Shown piece after piece: positions 23,907 through 32,023 of a stretch of 55,926 nucleotides of DNA (position 1 is its first letter; each line of letters starts with the position of its first letter). Made by a program: the position numbers and the translations under genes. The stretch comes from Fibrobacterota bacterium. GTDB taxonomy: Bacteria; Fibrobacterota; Fibrobacteria; UBA5070. Location: assembly GCA_029557215.1 (NCBI GenBank), contig JAKPQQ010000309.1:1-55926 (forward strand), written 5' to 3'. The notes under the pieces are model-generated. The model was not told where the DNA came from, ran no database searches, and saw only the letters and a list, made by a program, of their open reading frames with translations.

Positions 23907-25003
23907 GCCAGCGCTCCCGCGTCGACCGCCGCCTGCGCGTATTCCCGAAGTTGTTCGCGGCTGCGGACTTCTCCGGTCTCGTAGTACCTGCGGTACCATT
24001 CGGCGGTGCGGGCGAAGGTGGTGGCGCTGTTCCACACCGGACGCCATCCCAGGCGGGCGCGGATCTTGGCGATGTCGAGCTTCAGGAGGTTGGCTTCGTG
24101 CGGGGCGTCGGGGTCGGGCTGCCAGCTTGCGCGCACGTCGGGCCAGGCGGCCTGGAGCCGTTCCACCACCTTGGAGACCGGCACCACGCCTTCGTCTTCC
24201 GGGCCCACGTTCCAGCCTTCGGCGCACGACGCGTCGCCCTGGAACAGCTTGGACCCCAAAAGCAGGTAGGCCCCGAGCGGTTCCAGGACGTGTTGCCAGG
24301 GCCGGGTGGAATTCGGGTTGCGCACGGTCAGGGCCTCGCCCCGCGAGGCGGCACGGACGAAATCCGGCACCAGGCGGTCGGCGGCCCAGTCGCCGCCGCC
24401 CACGACGTTGCCCGCGCGCGCGGTGGCCAGCAGGGTGCGGTGGGTGGTTCCGAACTTGGCGTTGGGCCAGAAACTGTCGCGGTAGCTGTCGGTGGCGATC
24501 TCGGCGCTGGCCTTGGACGCGCTGTAGGGGTCGTGCCCTCCGAAGGGGTCGTTTTCCCGGTAGCCCCATTCCCATTCGCGGTTGCGGTACACCTTGTCGG
24601 TGGTGATGCTCACCACCGCGCGGACGGATCCCGCCTTGCGGCAGGCCTCGTAGACGTTGACGGAACCCGTCACGTTGGTCGCGAAGGTGAGGGCCGGGAT
24701 CCGGTAGCTTTCGCGCACCAGCGGCTGGGCGGCCAGGTGGAACACGATTTCGGGCTGGAAGTCGGCCACCGCGCGCTCCAGGAGCGCGGCGTCCAGGATG
24801 TCGCCTTCCACCGAACGCACGGGCAGGCCCAGCAGGTTCCAGTGGCTGGGTTCGGTCGCGGGGGCCAGCGAATAGCCCGCGACCTCGGCGCCCAGCTCGG
24901 CGAGCCACAAGGAAAGCCAGCTTCCCTTGAACCCGGTGTGTCCCGTCACCAGGACGCGGCGACCGCGGTACGTTTCTCCGAACAGCTCGCCCATGGCGTT
25001 CAC
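23903..25003 (-). CDS. rfbG: CDP-glucose 4,6-dehydratase
   Basis: 366 residues from GTG 25,003 (GTGA overlap, with GGAAGG just upstream); ATG 24,994 would be three codons shorter. The N-terminus RVLVTGHTGFKGSWLSLWL is diagnostic of RfbG, as is the middle HLAAQPLVRESY, the catalytic SITTDKVY region and the YSASKASAE Tyr-x-x-x-Lys motif. The ending with LGWRPVW and TAEWYRRY is also normal. The enzyme turns CDP-glucose into CDP-4-keto-6-deoxyglucose in the cytoplasm, the entry to CDP-6-deoxy- and dideoxy-hexoses. Its substrate is supplied by the product of the previous gene. Confidence 0.94.
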   Translation of the reverse strand: MNAMGELFGETYRGRRVLVTGHTGFKGSWLSLWLAELGAEVAGYSLAPATEPSHWNLLGLPVRSVEGDILDAALLERAVADFQPEIVFHLAAQPLVRESYRIPALTFATNVTGSVNVYEACRKAGSVRAVVSITTDKVYRNREWEWGYRENDPFGGHDPYSASKASAEIATDSYRDSFWPNAKFGTTHRTLLATARAGNVVGGGDWAADRLVPDFVRAASRGEALTVRNPNSTRPWQHVLEPLGAYLLLGSKLFQGDASCAEGWNVGPEDEGVVPVSKVVERLQAAWPDVRASWQPDPDAPHEANLLKLDIAKIRARLGWRPVWNSATTFARTAEWYRRYYETGEVRSREQLREYAQAAVDAGALA

Positions 25004-25815
25004 CACACCTTCCACGGGGCGCGTCCCGTGCTCCACAGTTCGTTGAGCGTGGTGTAGTCCTTGTAGTGGTCCATGGCGTGCCAGAACCCGGAATGCGGAA
25101 CCATCCCGATCTTGCCCAGTTCCACCAGCCTGCGGAAGGGCTGGTTTTCCAGGACCGTGGTGTCGTCCTCGATCTGCGCGAAGATCTCCTTGGAAAAGCA
25201 GAAGAACCCGCCGTTGATCAGGCCCGGCATGGTGGGCTTTTCGCGGAAGCTCGTGATCTTGCCCTGCGGATCGGATTCCACGATGCCGAAGGTGGTGGGC
25301 AGATGCACGCCCACCAGCGTGGCGGCGTTGCCTTGGAGCAGATGGCGCTTGTAGACGTTGGGGATGTCCACGTCCGAGACGCCGTCGCCGTAGGTGCACA
25401 GGAAATGTTCCTGGTCGATGTAATGTTCGATCCGCTTGATGCGCCCGCCCGTCATGGTGTCGGGGCCGGTGTGGGCGAAGGTGATCTCCCAATCGTCGAC
25501 GTCGGCGTCGAGCCCGCGGGGTTGCGGGGGCTCGCGAAGGATTTCGGGCGATCCCACCGACATGGTGAAATCGTGCGAGTAGGCGTGGTAGTTGCGGAAG
25601 TACTGCACGATCTTGTCGCCCTGGTGGCCCAGGCAGAGGACGAAGCGGCGGACCCCGTAGTGCGAATAGATCTTCATGATGTGCCACAGGATTGGGCGTC
25701 CGCCCACTTCCACCATGGGTTTGGGGCGGTCTTCGGCCACCGCGCGGATGCGGGTGCCTTGGCCCCCGCAAAGGATGACGGCCTGCAGCTTGGAAACGTC
25801 GGGTGCGGTGTTCAT
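25000..25815 (-). CDS. rfbF: Glucose-1-phosphate cytidylyltransferase
   Basis: 271 residues from ATG 25,815 (ATGA overlap). The nucleotidyltransferase signature is AVILCGGQGTRIR at 12-24, followed by RPKPMVEVGGRPILWHIMK. The middle contains HFLCTYGDGVSDVDI with the metal-binding Asp, and LINGGFFCFSKEIF. All are characteristic of RfbF, which makes CDP-glucose from CTP and glucose-1-phosphate. It feeds RfbG encoded next. Length and motifs are normal. The presence of a CDP-sugar pathway within a synthase-type operon is unusual. Confidence 0.95.
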   Translation of the reverse strand: MNTAPDVSKLQAVILCGGQGTRIRAVAEDRPKPMVEVGGRPILWHIMKIYSHYGVRRFVLCLGHQGDKIVQYFRNYHAYSHDFTMSVGSPEILREPPQPRGLDADVDDWEITFAHTGPDTMTGGRIKRIEHYIDQEHFLCTYGDGVSDVDIPNVYKRHLLQGNAATLVGVHLPTTFGIVESDPQGKITSFREKPTMPGLINGGFFCFSKEIFAQIEDDTTVLENQPFRRLVELGKIGMVPHSGFWHAMDHYKDYTTLNELWSTGRAPWKVW

Positions 25816-26876
25816 GGGGTGTCCTTCCCTTGGGGTGCGATCGGGATTGCGATCCCGGTTTCCAGTCCGAATTGGTTCCATGCGCGATCGGTGAACCAGG
25901 CGGCCGACGCGTAGGGACGGGATCTGGCGAAGGCTTCGATCTCCAGGTGGAGACCAGCCGCGCGACCTGTCCAGCCCGTCCGCAGTTGGGCGAGCCCCAC
26001 GTGGTCGAGCGTGTAGGACCACGGGGAATCGGCGATCCAAGGCGATTCCACCCGAAGCCGCGATGTGCTCCAGACGGGCCAGTCGACCTCGAAGCGGAAG
26101 CTTTTCCAAAGGAGCTTGGCGATCGCGTCCACCGAAACCTCGTCGTGGGGGGAACGGTACGGGACGTCCAGCCAGAGCAAGGTGTCGTTGCGCTTTCCGG
26201 TGGCGACGCGGGTCCAGTTTTGGGCATCCGCCCACGAGGCCGACATCCCCAGCACGATTCCTCCCGCCACCTGGCGGGTTCCCCAGGCCCAAGCCGACAA
26301 GATCTGGTTGTCCTGCAAGGACAGGGGCAGCGCTCCGGCCGGTGGTTCGCCGGCGGTACGGTGTTCCCAGTTGGCTCCCGCTCCGGCCCAGGTGCGTTGC
26401 CCTCCCCAATCCAGGCGACCGGAGAGGCTCGTGGCGCGAACGCCGACGCTGGCCCATCCGGGAAGCTCCCGGGACTTCGGGGATAGTTCGATCTTCCATC
26501 CGGGAGCGGGGACAAAGGCGACGGAACCTGTCAAGGCCCAGCTGGACAGGCGGGCGAACGAGGCCATCCCGGTTCCGAAGGCCAGCGTGGCAGGTCCGAA
26601 CGATTTGGAGGCTTCGGCATCCCACCCCGCGTCCAGGCGGTTCGTCTCCTCGATTCCGGACAGCGCGGGGGCCGACCAGCCGGTGCCGTCCAATCCCAGG
26701 CGCAGATCGGCGCCCAGGACCGGCTGCTTCCATTGCAGCCGCAGGTGGGCGTTGCGCAGATCGAGATCGTCGCTGGAAGCGCCGCTGCGGATCTCCAGAT
26801 CCCCGCCAAAGGCGGCCATTGCCGCCAGAGGAACCGCCTTGAGCGCGAAAAGGATGGAGGGTGCGGTTTCTTTCAT
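25812..26876 (-). CDS. Outer-membrane beta-barrel-like protein, first gene of the exopolysaccharide operon
   Basis: 354 residues from ATG 26,876, chosen because it starts a signal peptide (MKETAPSILFALKAVPLAAMAAFG); the frame also has an ATG at 26,939 that would cross the promoter. The mature part is a succession of short alternating-polarity strands rich in Trp, Tyr and Gly (RLQWKQPVLGADLRLGLDGTGW, SGRLDWGGQRTWAGAGANW), typical of outer-membrane barrels, and it ends in strand-like sequence. I recognise no named family. As the operon's first gene, beside a TPR protein and a synthase, it is the likely export channel for the polymer, like AlgE or the barrel of PgaA. Confidence 0.68.
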   Translation of the reverse strand: MKETAPSILFALKAVPLAAMAAFGGDLEIRSGASSDDLDLRNAHLRLQWKQPVLGADLRLGLDGTGWSAPALSGIEETNRLDAGWDAEASKSFGPATLAFGTGMASFARLSSWALTGSVAFVPAPGWKIELSPKSRELPGWASVGVRATSLSGRLDWGGQRTWAGAGANWEHRTAGEPPAGALPLSLQDNQILSAWAWGTRQVAGGIVLGMSASWADAQNWTRVATGKRNDTLLWLDVPYRSPHDEVSVDAIAKLLWKSFRFEVDWPVWSTSRLRVESPWIADSPWSYTLDHVGLAQLRTGWTGRAAGLHLEIEAFARSRPYASAAWFTDRAWNQFGLETGIAIPIAPQGKDTP

Positions 26877-26886
26877 CGACCAAGAG

Positions 26887-26915
26887 AGTATACCGCGATC
26901 GGGGCTTGGGTTCGA
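26887..26915 (-). promoter_or_regulatory. Likely promoter of the exopolysaccharide operon
   Basis: On the minus strand TATACT (26,892-26,887) is a good -10 box, with TCGAAC (26,915-26,910) 17 bases upstream as a weak -35. The -10 ends only 11 bases before the ATG at 26,876, leaving an untranslated leader of a few bases at most and no room for a Shine-Dalgarno sequence. Confidence 0.55.
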
Positions 26916-26992
26916 GCCGCGGGAGATAAACGCTTCCATGGATGGAAACGAGGGGTGGTGGTCGGCCTTCCGGAAATGGTATCCTGCGCCAC

Positions 26993-27382
26993 GTGAGCCA
27001 ATTCGACAACCCGACCGACGAAGTCCCGATGGACGAGCGCCCGATCTTCGATCCCGCCATGCTGGAGGGGCTGCTCGCCTTTGGCGATGGGGCCATCCTG
27101 CGCCGGGTGGTGGCCACCTTCCGCAATGCCACCGATGCGGTCCCCAGGCAGATCGGCGAGATGGTGGAGCGCCACGAATGGCAGAACCTCGCGTTCGCCG
27201 CCCATTCCTTGAAGTCGGGAAGCGGCGTCATGGGGCTGGTGGGATTGTCCCGGCTGGCATCGGACCTGGAGGCGTCCGGCAAGATCGAGGACCTGGAAGG
27301 AGCGAGAGCGGCGGCGCTGCGGCTTCCGGAGCTCTACGAACGGTCGTGCGAAGCGTTGCGGGAGTTCACCGAAGCGCATTAG
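26993..27382 (+). CDS. Hpt-domain phosphotransfer protein
   Basis: 129 residues from GTG 26,993; ATG 27,029 (12 residues shorter) and ATG 26,942 are alternatives, none with a strong ribosome site. The single domain is a four-helix Hpt bundle: the phosphorylated residue is H71 in AAHSLKSGSGVMGL, preceded by the typical acidic helix (FDPAMLEGLLAFGDGAILRRVV). It would relay phosphate between a hybrid histidine kinase and a response regulator encoded elsewhere. It is divergent from the exopolysaccharide operon and shares its upstream region, so a regulatory link is possible but unproven. Confidence 0.85.
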   Translation: MSQFDNPTDEVPMDERPIFDPAMLEGLLAFGDGAILRRVVATFRNATDAVPRQIGEMVERHEWQNLAFAAHSLKSGSGVMGLVGLSRLASDLEASGKIEDLEGARAAALRLPELYERSCEALREFTEAH

Positions 27383-27534
27383 CCCCGATGGCCTCGGCAA
27401 GGTTTTTCACGCTCGATTCGCTTGATCGGGAATCGAAAGCGCGCCCGATCCGTCCTTCGTTTGTAAATGGCAGAGGTATGTGAGGGCGAACGCTCCGTGA
27501 ATCGAATCCATCGAAACGCCGACGACTCCGACAG

Positions 27535-27549
27535 GAGCCCTGCGGGCTC
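27535..27549. terminator. Small hairpin between the Hpt and export-pump genes
   Basis: GAGCCC (27,535-27,540) pairs with GGGCTC (27,544-27,549) around a 3-base loop, followed by only two T. It may be a weak terminator for the Hpt gene. The remaining 27,383-27,591 has no gene and no clear promoter. Confidence 0.3.
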
Positions 27550-27591
27550 TTGCCACGTCGCGGGTTTCGGAATGAACAGAAGGAACCATTC

Positions 27592-29001
27592 GTGACCATC
27601 CTGCCCATGCTCGTGTCCATTGTCGCCGGGAACTCTTCGCTGGAGCTGGCCGAATCCGCCTACCTGGAGCTGGCGCTGCGCGGGAATCTGTCGCATCAGG
27701 CCGACAGCCTGGACCTCGCGGCCGCCCGCGAAACCGAAGCCGCCACCCGCACCCTTCTGGGTCCGCAGGCGAAGCTGGCCGGAACGCTTGCCGGAACCAA
27801 CGACCTGGACGGGAAGACCGTGGGGTCGGCGACCGGGACCGCCAGCGTTTCCCAATGGGTCCCGACCGGTGGCGCGCTCGGTGCCGCCCTTTCGGGAACC
27901 AGCTCACGGACGGATCCCGACAACGCTCCGCCGTTGCGCAGCCTGGATCGCGACACCGCGTCGTTGACGGTTTCCTTCAAGCAGCCGTTCCTGCAAGGAT
28001 TCGGCAACGGTTCCCCGACGCTCTACCAGGTGCGCCAGGCCCAGGTGGCGCGCAAGACCAGATTCCTTTCCGCCAACGGCGCCGGGCTTTCGCTGCTCCA
28101 GCAGGCGCGGGTGGCGTTCTGGAACCTGATCGGGGCGGCGGCCACGGTGCAGGCGCAAATCCAGGATTCGGCCCGGACGGCGAGGATCCTCCAGGCTTCG
28201 CGCATCCAGTACAAGTCCGGTTCGGCGTCCGCTCTGGACACCTTGACGGCCCGCGCCAACCACGGAAAAGCCCTCGTGTCGCTCGTGCAGGGGCGCACCA
28301 CCCTGCGCGAAGGGAAACGGAGCCTGGCCACTCTGGCCAATGTCGATTCGGTGTCGGTTCCTGTCGTGGATTCGCTGCCCACCGTCGAGGCGGGCTCCGC
28401 GTTCCCGACGCTGGATGCGCTGGTGGAATCGGCCCAGGCGCACGCGATCGATCTCGCGCAGGCGCAGGTCAAGATCGAAGGCCTGCAGAACGAGGTGGGC
28501 TACCGGCGCTGGTCGCGGCTGCCCAAGCTGGACGGAACCGTCTACGGCGCGACTTCGCTTCCCGGCGGCAATCCCGCCAAGGATTGGATGGTGGGCGCGC
28601 GGGTGGATCTGGATTGGGATCTCCCCAACGGCGTGGAGCGCGCCAAGTACCGCACCGCGCTGCTGGATCTGCGTGCGGCGCAGCTGCGACGGAAAGCGGC
28701 GATCAACGAGGTGCGCCACCAGATCGAACGGATCCTCGACGCGCACGGATCGGCGACCGAGCAGTTGGCGCTTTCGGTGGAACTGGCGGCGTTGCAACGG
28801 GCGAGGCTGAACGCTTCGGAGGTCGGCTACGCGGCGGGCTCGGTGAGCCTGATCGACCTGCAGTCGGCGCGTTCCGACTGGATGAACGCGGTGACCTCGA
28901 GCTGGCAGTCCAAGGCGCAGGTGAAGGCGCTGGAGGCCGAGCTGGAAACCCGGACGGGAATCGGTCCCGCCCGCAGGGGCTGGATCTGGGAGGAAAAATG
29001 A
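27592..29001 (+). CDS. TolC-like outer-membrane efflux protein
   Basis: 469 residues from GTG 27,592, which has AGAAGGA seven bases upstream; the frame continues to 27,550 but without a ribosome site. A hydrophobic start (VTILPMLVSIVAG) is a signal. The protein has the two long helical repeats of the OEP family, with coiled-coil stretches around 165-215 and 395-440 and strand segments (LTVSFKQPFLQGFGNGSP, TVYGATSLPGG) that enter the outer membrane. It forms the exit duct of a tripartite pump. The stop overlaps the adaptor gene by 4 bases, and ATPase and permease genes follow. Confidence 0.85.
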   Translation: MTILPMLVSIVAGNSSLELAESAYLELALRGNLSHQADSLDLAAARETEAATRTLLGPQAKLAGTLAGTNDLDGKTVGSATGTASVSQWVPTGGALGAALSGTSSRTDPDNAPPLRSLDRDTASLTVSFKQPFLQGFGNGSPTLYQVRQAQVARKTRFLSANGAGLSLLQQARVAFWNLIGAAATVQAQIQDSARTARILQASRIQYKSGSASALDTLTARANHGKALVSLVQGRTTLREGKRSLATLANVDSVSVPVVDSLPTVEAGSAFPTLDALVESAQAHAIDLAQAQVKIEGLQNEVGYRRWSRLPKLDGTVYGATSLPGGNPAKDWMVGARVDLDWDLPNGVERAKYRTALLDLRAAQLRRKAAINEVRHQIERILDAHGSATEQLALSVELAALQRARLNASEVGYAAGSVSLIDLQSARSDWMNAVTSSWQSKAQVKALEAELETRTGIGPARRGWIWEEK

Positions 29002-30107
29002 GACGGATTCTGTTGACGAGCGCGTTGTCGGCCGCGCTCGGGATCGTGGGGCTGACGGGCTGCGAGAAGGAAAACGCCGGCGTCGAGCAGACCGAGGTCG
29101 CCGGTCCGACCAGGATCCGCGACGCGGTGCGGTTGGCGGGCAAGGTCCAGCCGGTCACGCAGGTGGATCTCAAGAGCGAGGTGTCGGGCCGGATCCGCAA
29201 GTTGCACGCCCGCGAAGGCGACAGCGTCTCCAGAGGACAGCTTCTGGTGGAGCTGGACCCGGAACCGTTCCAGCTCAAGGTCGACCGCGCGGCGATCGTG
29301 GTGGATCGCGCCAAGCTCGCGCTCGGGACGGCCCAACGGAATCTGGAGCGGGCCAAGCCGCTGATCCAGACGGGATCCGTCTCGACGGACGCGGTGCAGG
29401 ATCTGGAGGTCGCCTTGGCGAAGGCGCAGCTGGATCTGCGCGACGCCGAACTCAATCTGCGCGAGACGCGCAAGGATCTGGGCTACAGCCGGATCGCCGC
29501 ACCCATGCGCGGCCGCCTGATCGCGTTGGATGTCGAGGAAGGCGAGATGGTCGCGGCCGCGACGAGCATGTCGGGAGGCACCGCCATGGGCACCGTCGCC
29601 GATCCCCGAAAGATGAAGGTGGAAGTGGAAGTGGGCGAGCTCGACTTCCCGCGCCTGAAGCAGGACATGGAAGTGGAGGTCTCCAGCGAAGCGCTGGCCA
29701 AGCCTCTCAAGGGACGCGTGACGTTCATATCCAGTTCGGCCAAGGCCAGCACCAGTTCGGGATCTTCCAGCATCCAGGTGTTCCCGGTGGAGGTGGAGGT
29801 CTCCGACAACAAGGGGCTCGTGCCCGGCCTGACCGTGGCGGTGGATTTCCTGTTCCTGGACAAGAAGGTCGACGTCGCGGTTCCCTATTCCGCGATCAGG
29901 ACCGGCAAGCGCAAGGGGAGCGCGATGGTCACGGTGCGCGGAAGCGACGGGAAAGCCGTTCCCAAGGAAGTGAAGACGGGCGTCACCGACTACCGCAACA
30001 CCGAGATCCTGGAGGGTCTCGCCGCGGGCGACACCATCCTCGCGGCCAGGACGGAGAAGACGGCCGGGGCGTCGTCCAGGCCGTCGGGCGGACCTCCGGG
30101 ACGGTAG
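28998..30107 (+). CDS. Periplasmic adaptor (membrane-fusion) lipoprotein, MacA-like
   Basis: 369 residues from ATG 28,998 (ATGA overlap, GAGGAAA ribosome site). Signal with lipobox GLTGC, C22 lipidated. The first half of a lipoyl domain is VDLKSEVSGRIRKLHAREGDSV, then a helical hairpin (about 95-165), then the second lipoyl half GYSRIAAPMRGRLIAL, a beta-barrel domain and a membrane-proximal domain ending in VKTGVTDYRNTEILEGLAAGD. This is the HlyD/MacA architecture. It links the inner-membrane ABC permeases to the TolC-like protein. The tail after about 350 is a short Pro/Gly-rich extension. Confidence 0.9.
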   Translation: MRRILLTSALSAALGIVGLTGCEKENAGVEQTEVAGPTRIRDAVRLAGKVQPVTQVDLKSEVSGRIRKLHAREGDSVSRGQLLVELDPEPFQLKVDRAAIVVDRAKLALGTAQRNLERAKPLIQTGSVSTDAVQDLEVALAKAQLDLRDAELNLRETRKDLGYSRIAAPMRGRLIALDVEEGEMVAAATSMSGGTAMGTVADPRKMKVEVEVGELDFPRLKQDMEVEVSSEALAKPLKGRVTFISSSAKASTSSGSSSIQVFPVEVEVSDNKGLVPGLTVAVDFLFLDKKVDVAVPYSAIRTGKRKGSAMVTVRGSDGKAVPKEVKTGVTDYRNTEILEGLAAGDTILAARTEKTAGASSRPSGGPPGR

Positions 30108-30119
30108 AGGGAACCACCG

Positions 30120-30797
30120 ATGGACGCGATTCTCGAAACCAAGGGCCTGCGCAAGAGCTACCGGCTGGGCAAGGAGGATGTTCCCGTGCTGCACGGGATC
30201 GACTTCAGGCTGGGGCGCGGCGAATACGGAGCCATCATGGGGCCTTCGGGGTCCGGGAAGAGCACGCTCCTGAACATCCTGGGGTGCCTGGACCGCGCCA
30301 CGGGTGGACAATATCTGGTCGAAGGCCGCCTGGTGTCGGCGTTCTCGGAAAGCGAACTCGCCGACCTGCGCGCGCGCAGCATCGGGTTCGCGTTCCAGAG
30401 CTTCCAGCTCCTGCCGCGCCTGACCTTGTCGGAAAACGTCGAACTGCCTCTGCAGTACCTGGGGATCCCGCGCAAGGAACGGCGCAGGCGCGTCGCCGAG
30501 ATCATGGAACGCCTGGGCCTCGGGCAGCGCGGCAGGCACCTTCCCATGGAGGTGTCGGGCGGGCAGCGCCAGCGCGCCGCCATCGCGCGCGCGCTCGTGA
30601 AGAAACCCGCGCTGCTGTTGGCCGACGAGCCCACCGGCAACCTGGACAGCACGACCACAGCCGAAGTCCTGGACCTGTTCCGCCAGCTGCACGAGGAAGG
30701 CAACACAATCCTGCTGATCACGCACGAGCACGACGTGGCCGTGCGCGCCCAGCGCCGCTGGAAGATCTTCGACGGGCTCATGGAGGAGATGGCTTGA
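30120..30797 (+). CDS. ABC transporter ATPase, MacB/LolD type
   Basis: 225 residues. Walker A GPSGSGKS at 41-48, Q-loop in FAFQSFQLLP (about 89-98), signature SGGQRQR at 145-151, Walker B LLLADEP ending at 170 followed by TGNLD, and the switch histidine in LLITHEHD. The length and the SFQLLP/TGNLD motifs are those of the MacB/LolD/FtsE branch that powers mechanotransmission exporters. It starts 12 bases after the adaptor stop and overlaps the first permease by 4 bases (TTGA). Confidence 0.95.
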   Translation: MDAILETKGLRKSYRLGKEDVPVLHGIDFRLGRGEYGAIMGPSGSGKSTLLNILGCLDRATGGQYLVEGRLVSAFSESELADLRARSIGFAFQSFQLLPRLTLSENVELPLQYLGIPRKERRRRVAEIMERLGLGQRGRHLPMEVSGGQRQRAAIARALVKKPALLLADEPTGNLDSTTTAEVLDLFRQLHEEGNTILLITHEHDVAVRAQRRWKIFDGLMEEMA

Positions 30798-32023
30798 GCG
30801 GGAACGGCTGGATCGGGGGGTGGATCCTCCCGCTGTCGTTGGCCTGGCGCGAGACGCGGGGACATTTCCTGCGCTCGGCGGTGACCGCGACGGCCGTGTT
30901 CCTGGGCGTGGCCTCGTTGCTGGTCATGACCGCGCTTTCGCGCGGCATGGAGGCCCAGAACCGCGAGATGTACCTGCGCATGGGCGGCGCCCAGGTGATC
31001 CAGGTGACCGCGACCAAGGCCACCGACGCCCTGCAGGACGCGTCGTTCGCCCGCTCCCGGGGACTGCGGCTTTCCGACGTCGACGTTTTGCGACAGAATC
31101 TGCCACAGTTCGACGGCTGGGTCCCCGAGGTGTCGGCGGGAATGGGGCGCATTTCGCTCAAGGGCGCGCGGGTGCGGGCCATGGGCACGGCATCCACGTG
31201 GGACCGGTTCGACGTGCTGGGGATCGCGGTGGACACCAGCGAAGACCTGACCCGGGCGCGCTGGGAATCGGGCGAGGCGCTGCTCGTGGTCGGCGCCGAC
31301 GTCGCCTCCAAGGTGTCGTCGGGAAGACCTGCCGCCGCCTTGGGCAAGGAACTTCTGGTGGGCGGACGCCCGGCGCGCGTCGCGGGCGTGTTCAAGAGCC
31401 AGGGGAAGTTCGACTTCCGCAACATGGAAGTCATGATCCCGCTGGCCTGGTACACGCGGGTCCAGGGCGACGCCGATCCGACGCTGTCCACCCTCAAGGC
31501 CAAGGTGGCGCGGCTCGACGACGTCGCCGACGCGCCGCGACAGCTCAAGACCGAGCTTTTGGCGCTGCATCGCGGGGTGGAAGACGTCGATGTTTCCACC
31601 AACGACGACCTGCTGGAAAATTCGCGCAAGACCATCGCGACCATGTCGCTGGTCACCATCCTGATCGCCGGGGTGTCGCTGCTTTCCGGCGCGGTCGGGA
31701 TCCTCAACGTGGGCTTGGCTTCGCTTTCGTCGCGGGTCCAGGAACTGGGGACCTCCAAGGCGCTGGGGGCGTCGTCGAGCCTGCTGTTCCGGCAGGTCCT
31801 GTTCGAAAGCCTGCTGGTGGCGGGACTTGGCGGCGGAGCGGGGCTCGCGGTGGGACTCGCACCCGCGCTGATCCCCGACGGCACGCTCCCTTGGACGCTG
31901 CAGCTTTCGGGCGTCGACCTGCTCGGCGGACTGTTCCTGTCGGTGGGCGTGGGTGTGGTGTCGGGTCTTGTCCCCGCCTGGAAGGCGTCGCGGCTCGACC
32001 CGGTGGAGGCGATGCGCGGATGA
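30794..32023 (+). CDS. ABC permease, FtsX/MacB type (first)
   Basis: 409 residues. The start is a TTG at 30,794 overlapping the ATPase stop (TTGA), with GGAGGAG five bases before it; no ATG is available near. Topology is the MacB/LolC pattern: one N-terminal helix (about 30-50), a large periplasmic domain, then three helices in the C-terminal 150 residues (TMSLVTILIAGVSLLSGAVGIL, then VLFESLLVAGLGGGAGLAVGL, and LLGGLFLSVGVGVVSGLVPAW). The end VPAWKASRLDPVEAMRG is the family's ending. It would pair with the second permease as a heterodimer. Confidence 0.9.
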   Translation: MSGNGWIGGWILPLSLAWRETRGHFLRSAVTATAVFLGVASLLVMTALSRGMEAQNREMYLRMGGAQVIQVTATKATDALQDASFARSRGLRLSDVDVLRQNLPQFDGWVPEVSAGMGRISLKGARVRAMGTASTWDRFDVLGIAVDTSEDLTRARWESGEALLVVGADVASKVSSGRPAAALGKELLVGGRPARVAGVFKSQGKFDFRNMEVMIPLAWYTRVQGDADPTLSTLKAKVARLDDVADAPRQLKTELLALHRGVEDVDVSTNDDLLENSRKTIATMSLVTILIAGVSLLSGAVGILNVGLASLSSRVQELGTSKALGASSSLLFRQVLFESLLVAGLGGGAGLAVGLAPALIPDGTLPWTLQLSGVDLLGGLFLSVGVGVVSGLVPAWKASRLDPVEAMRG

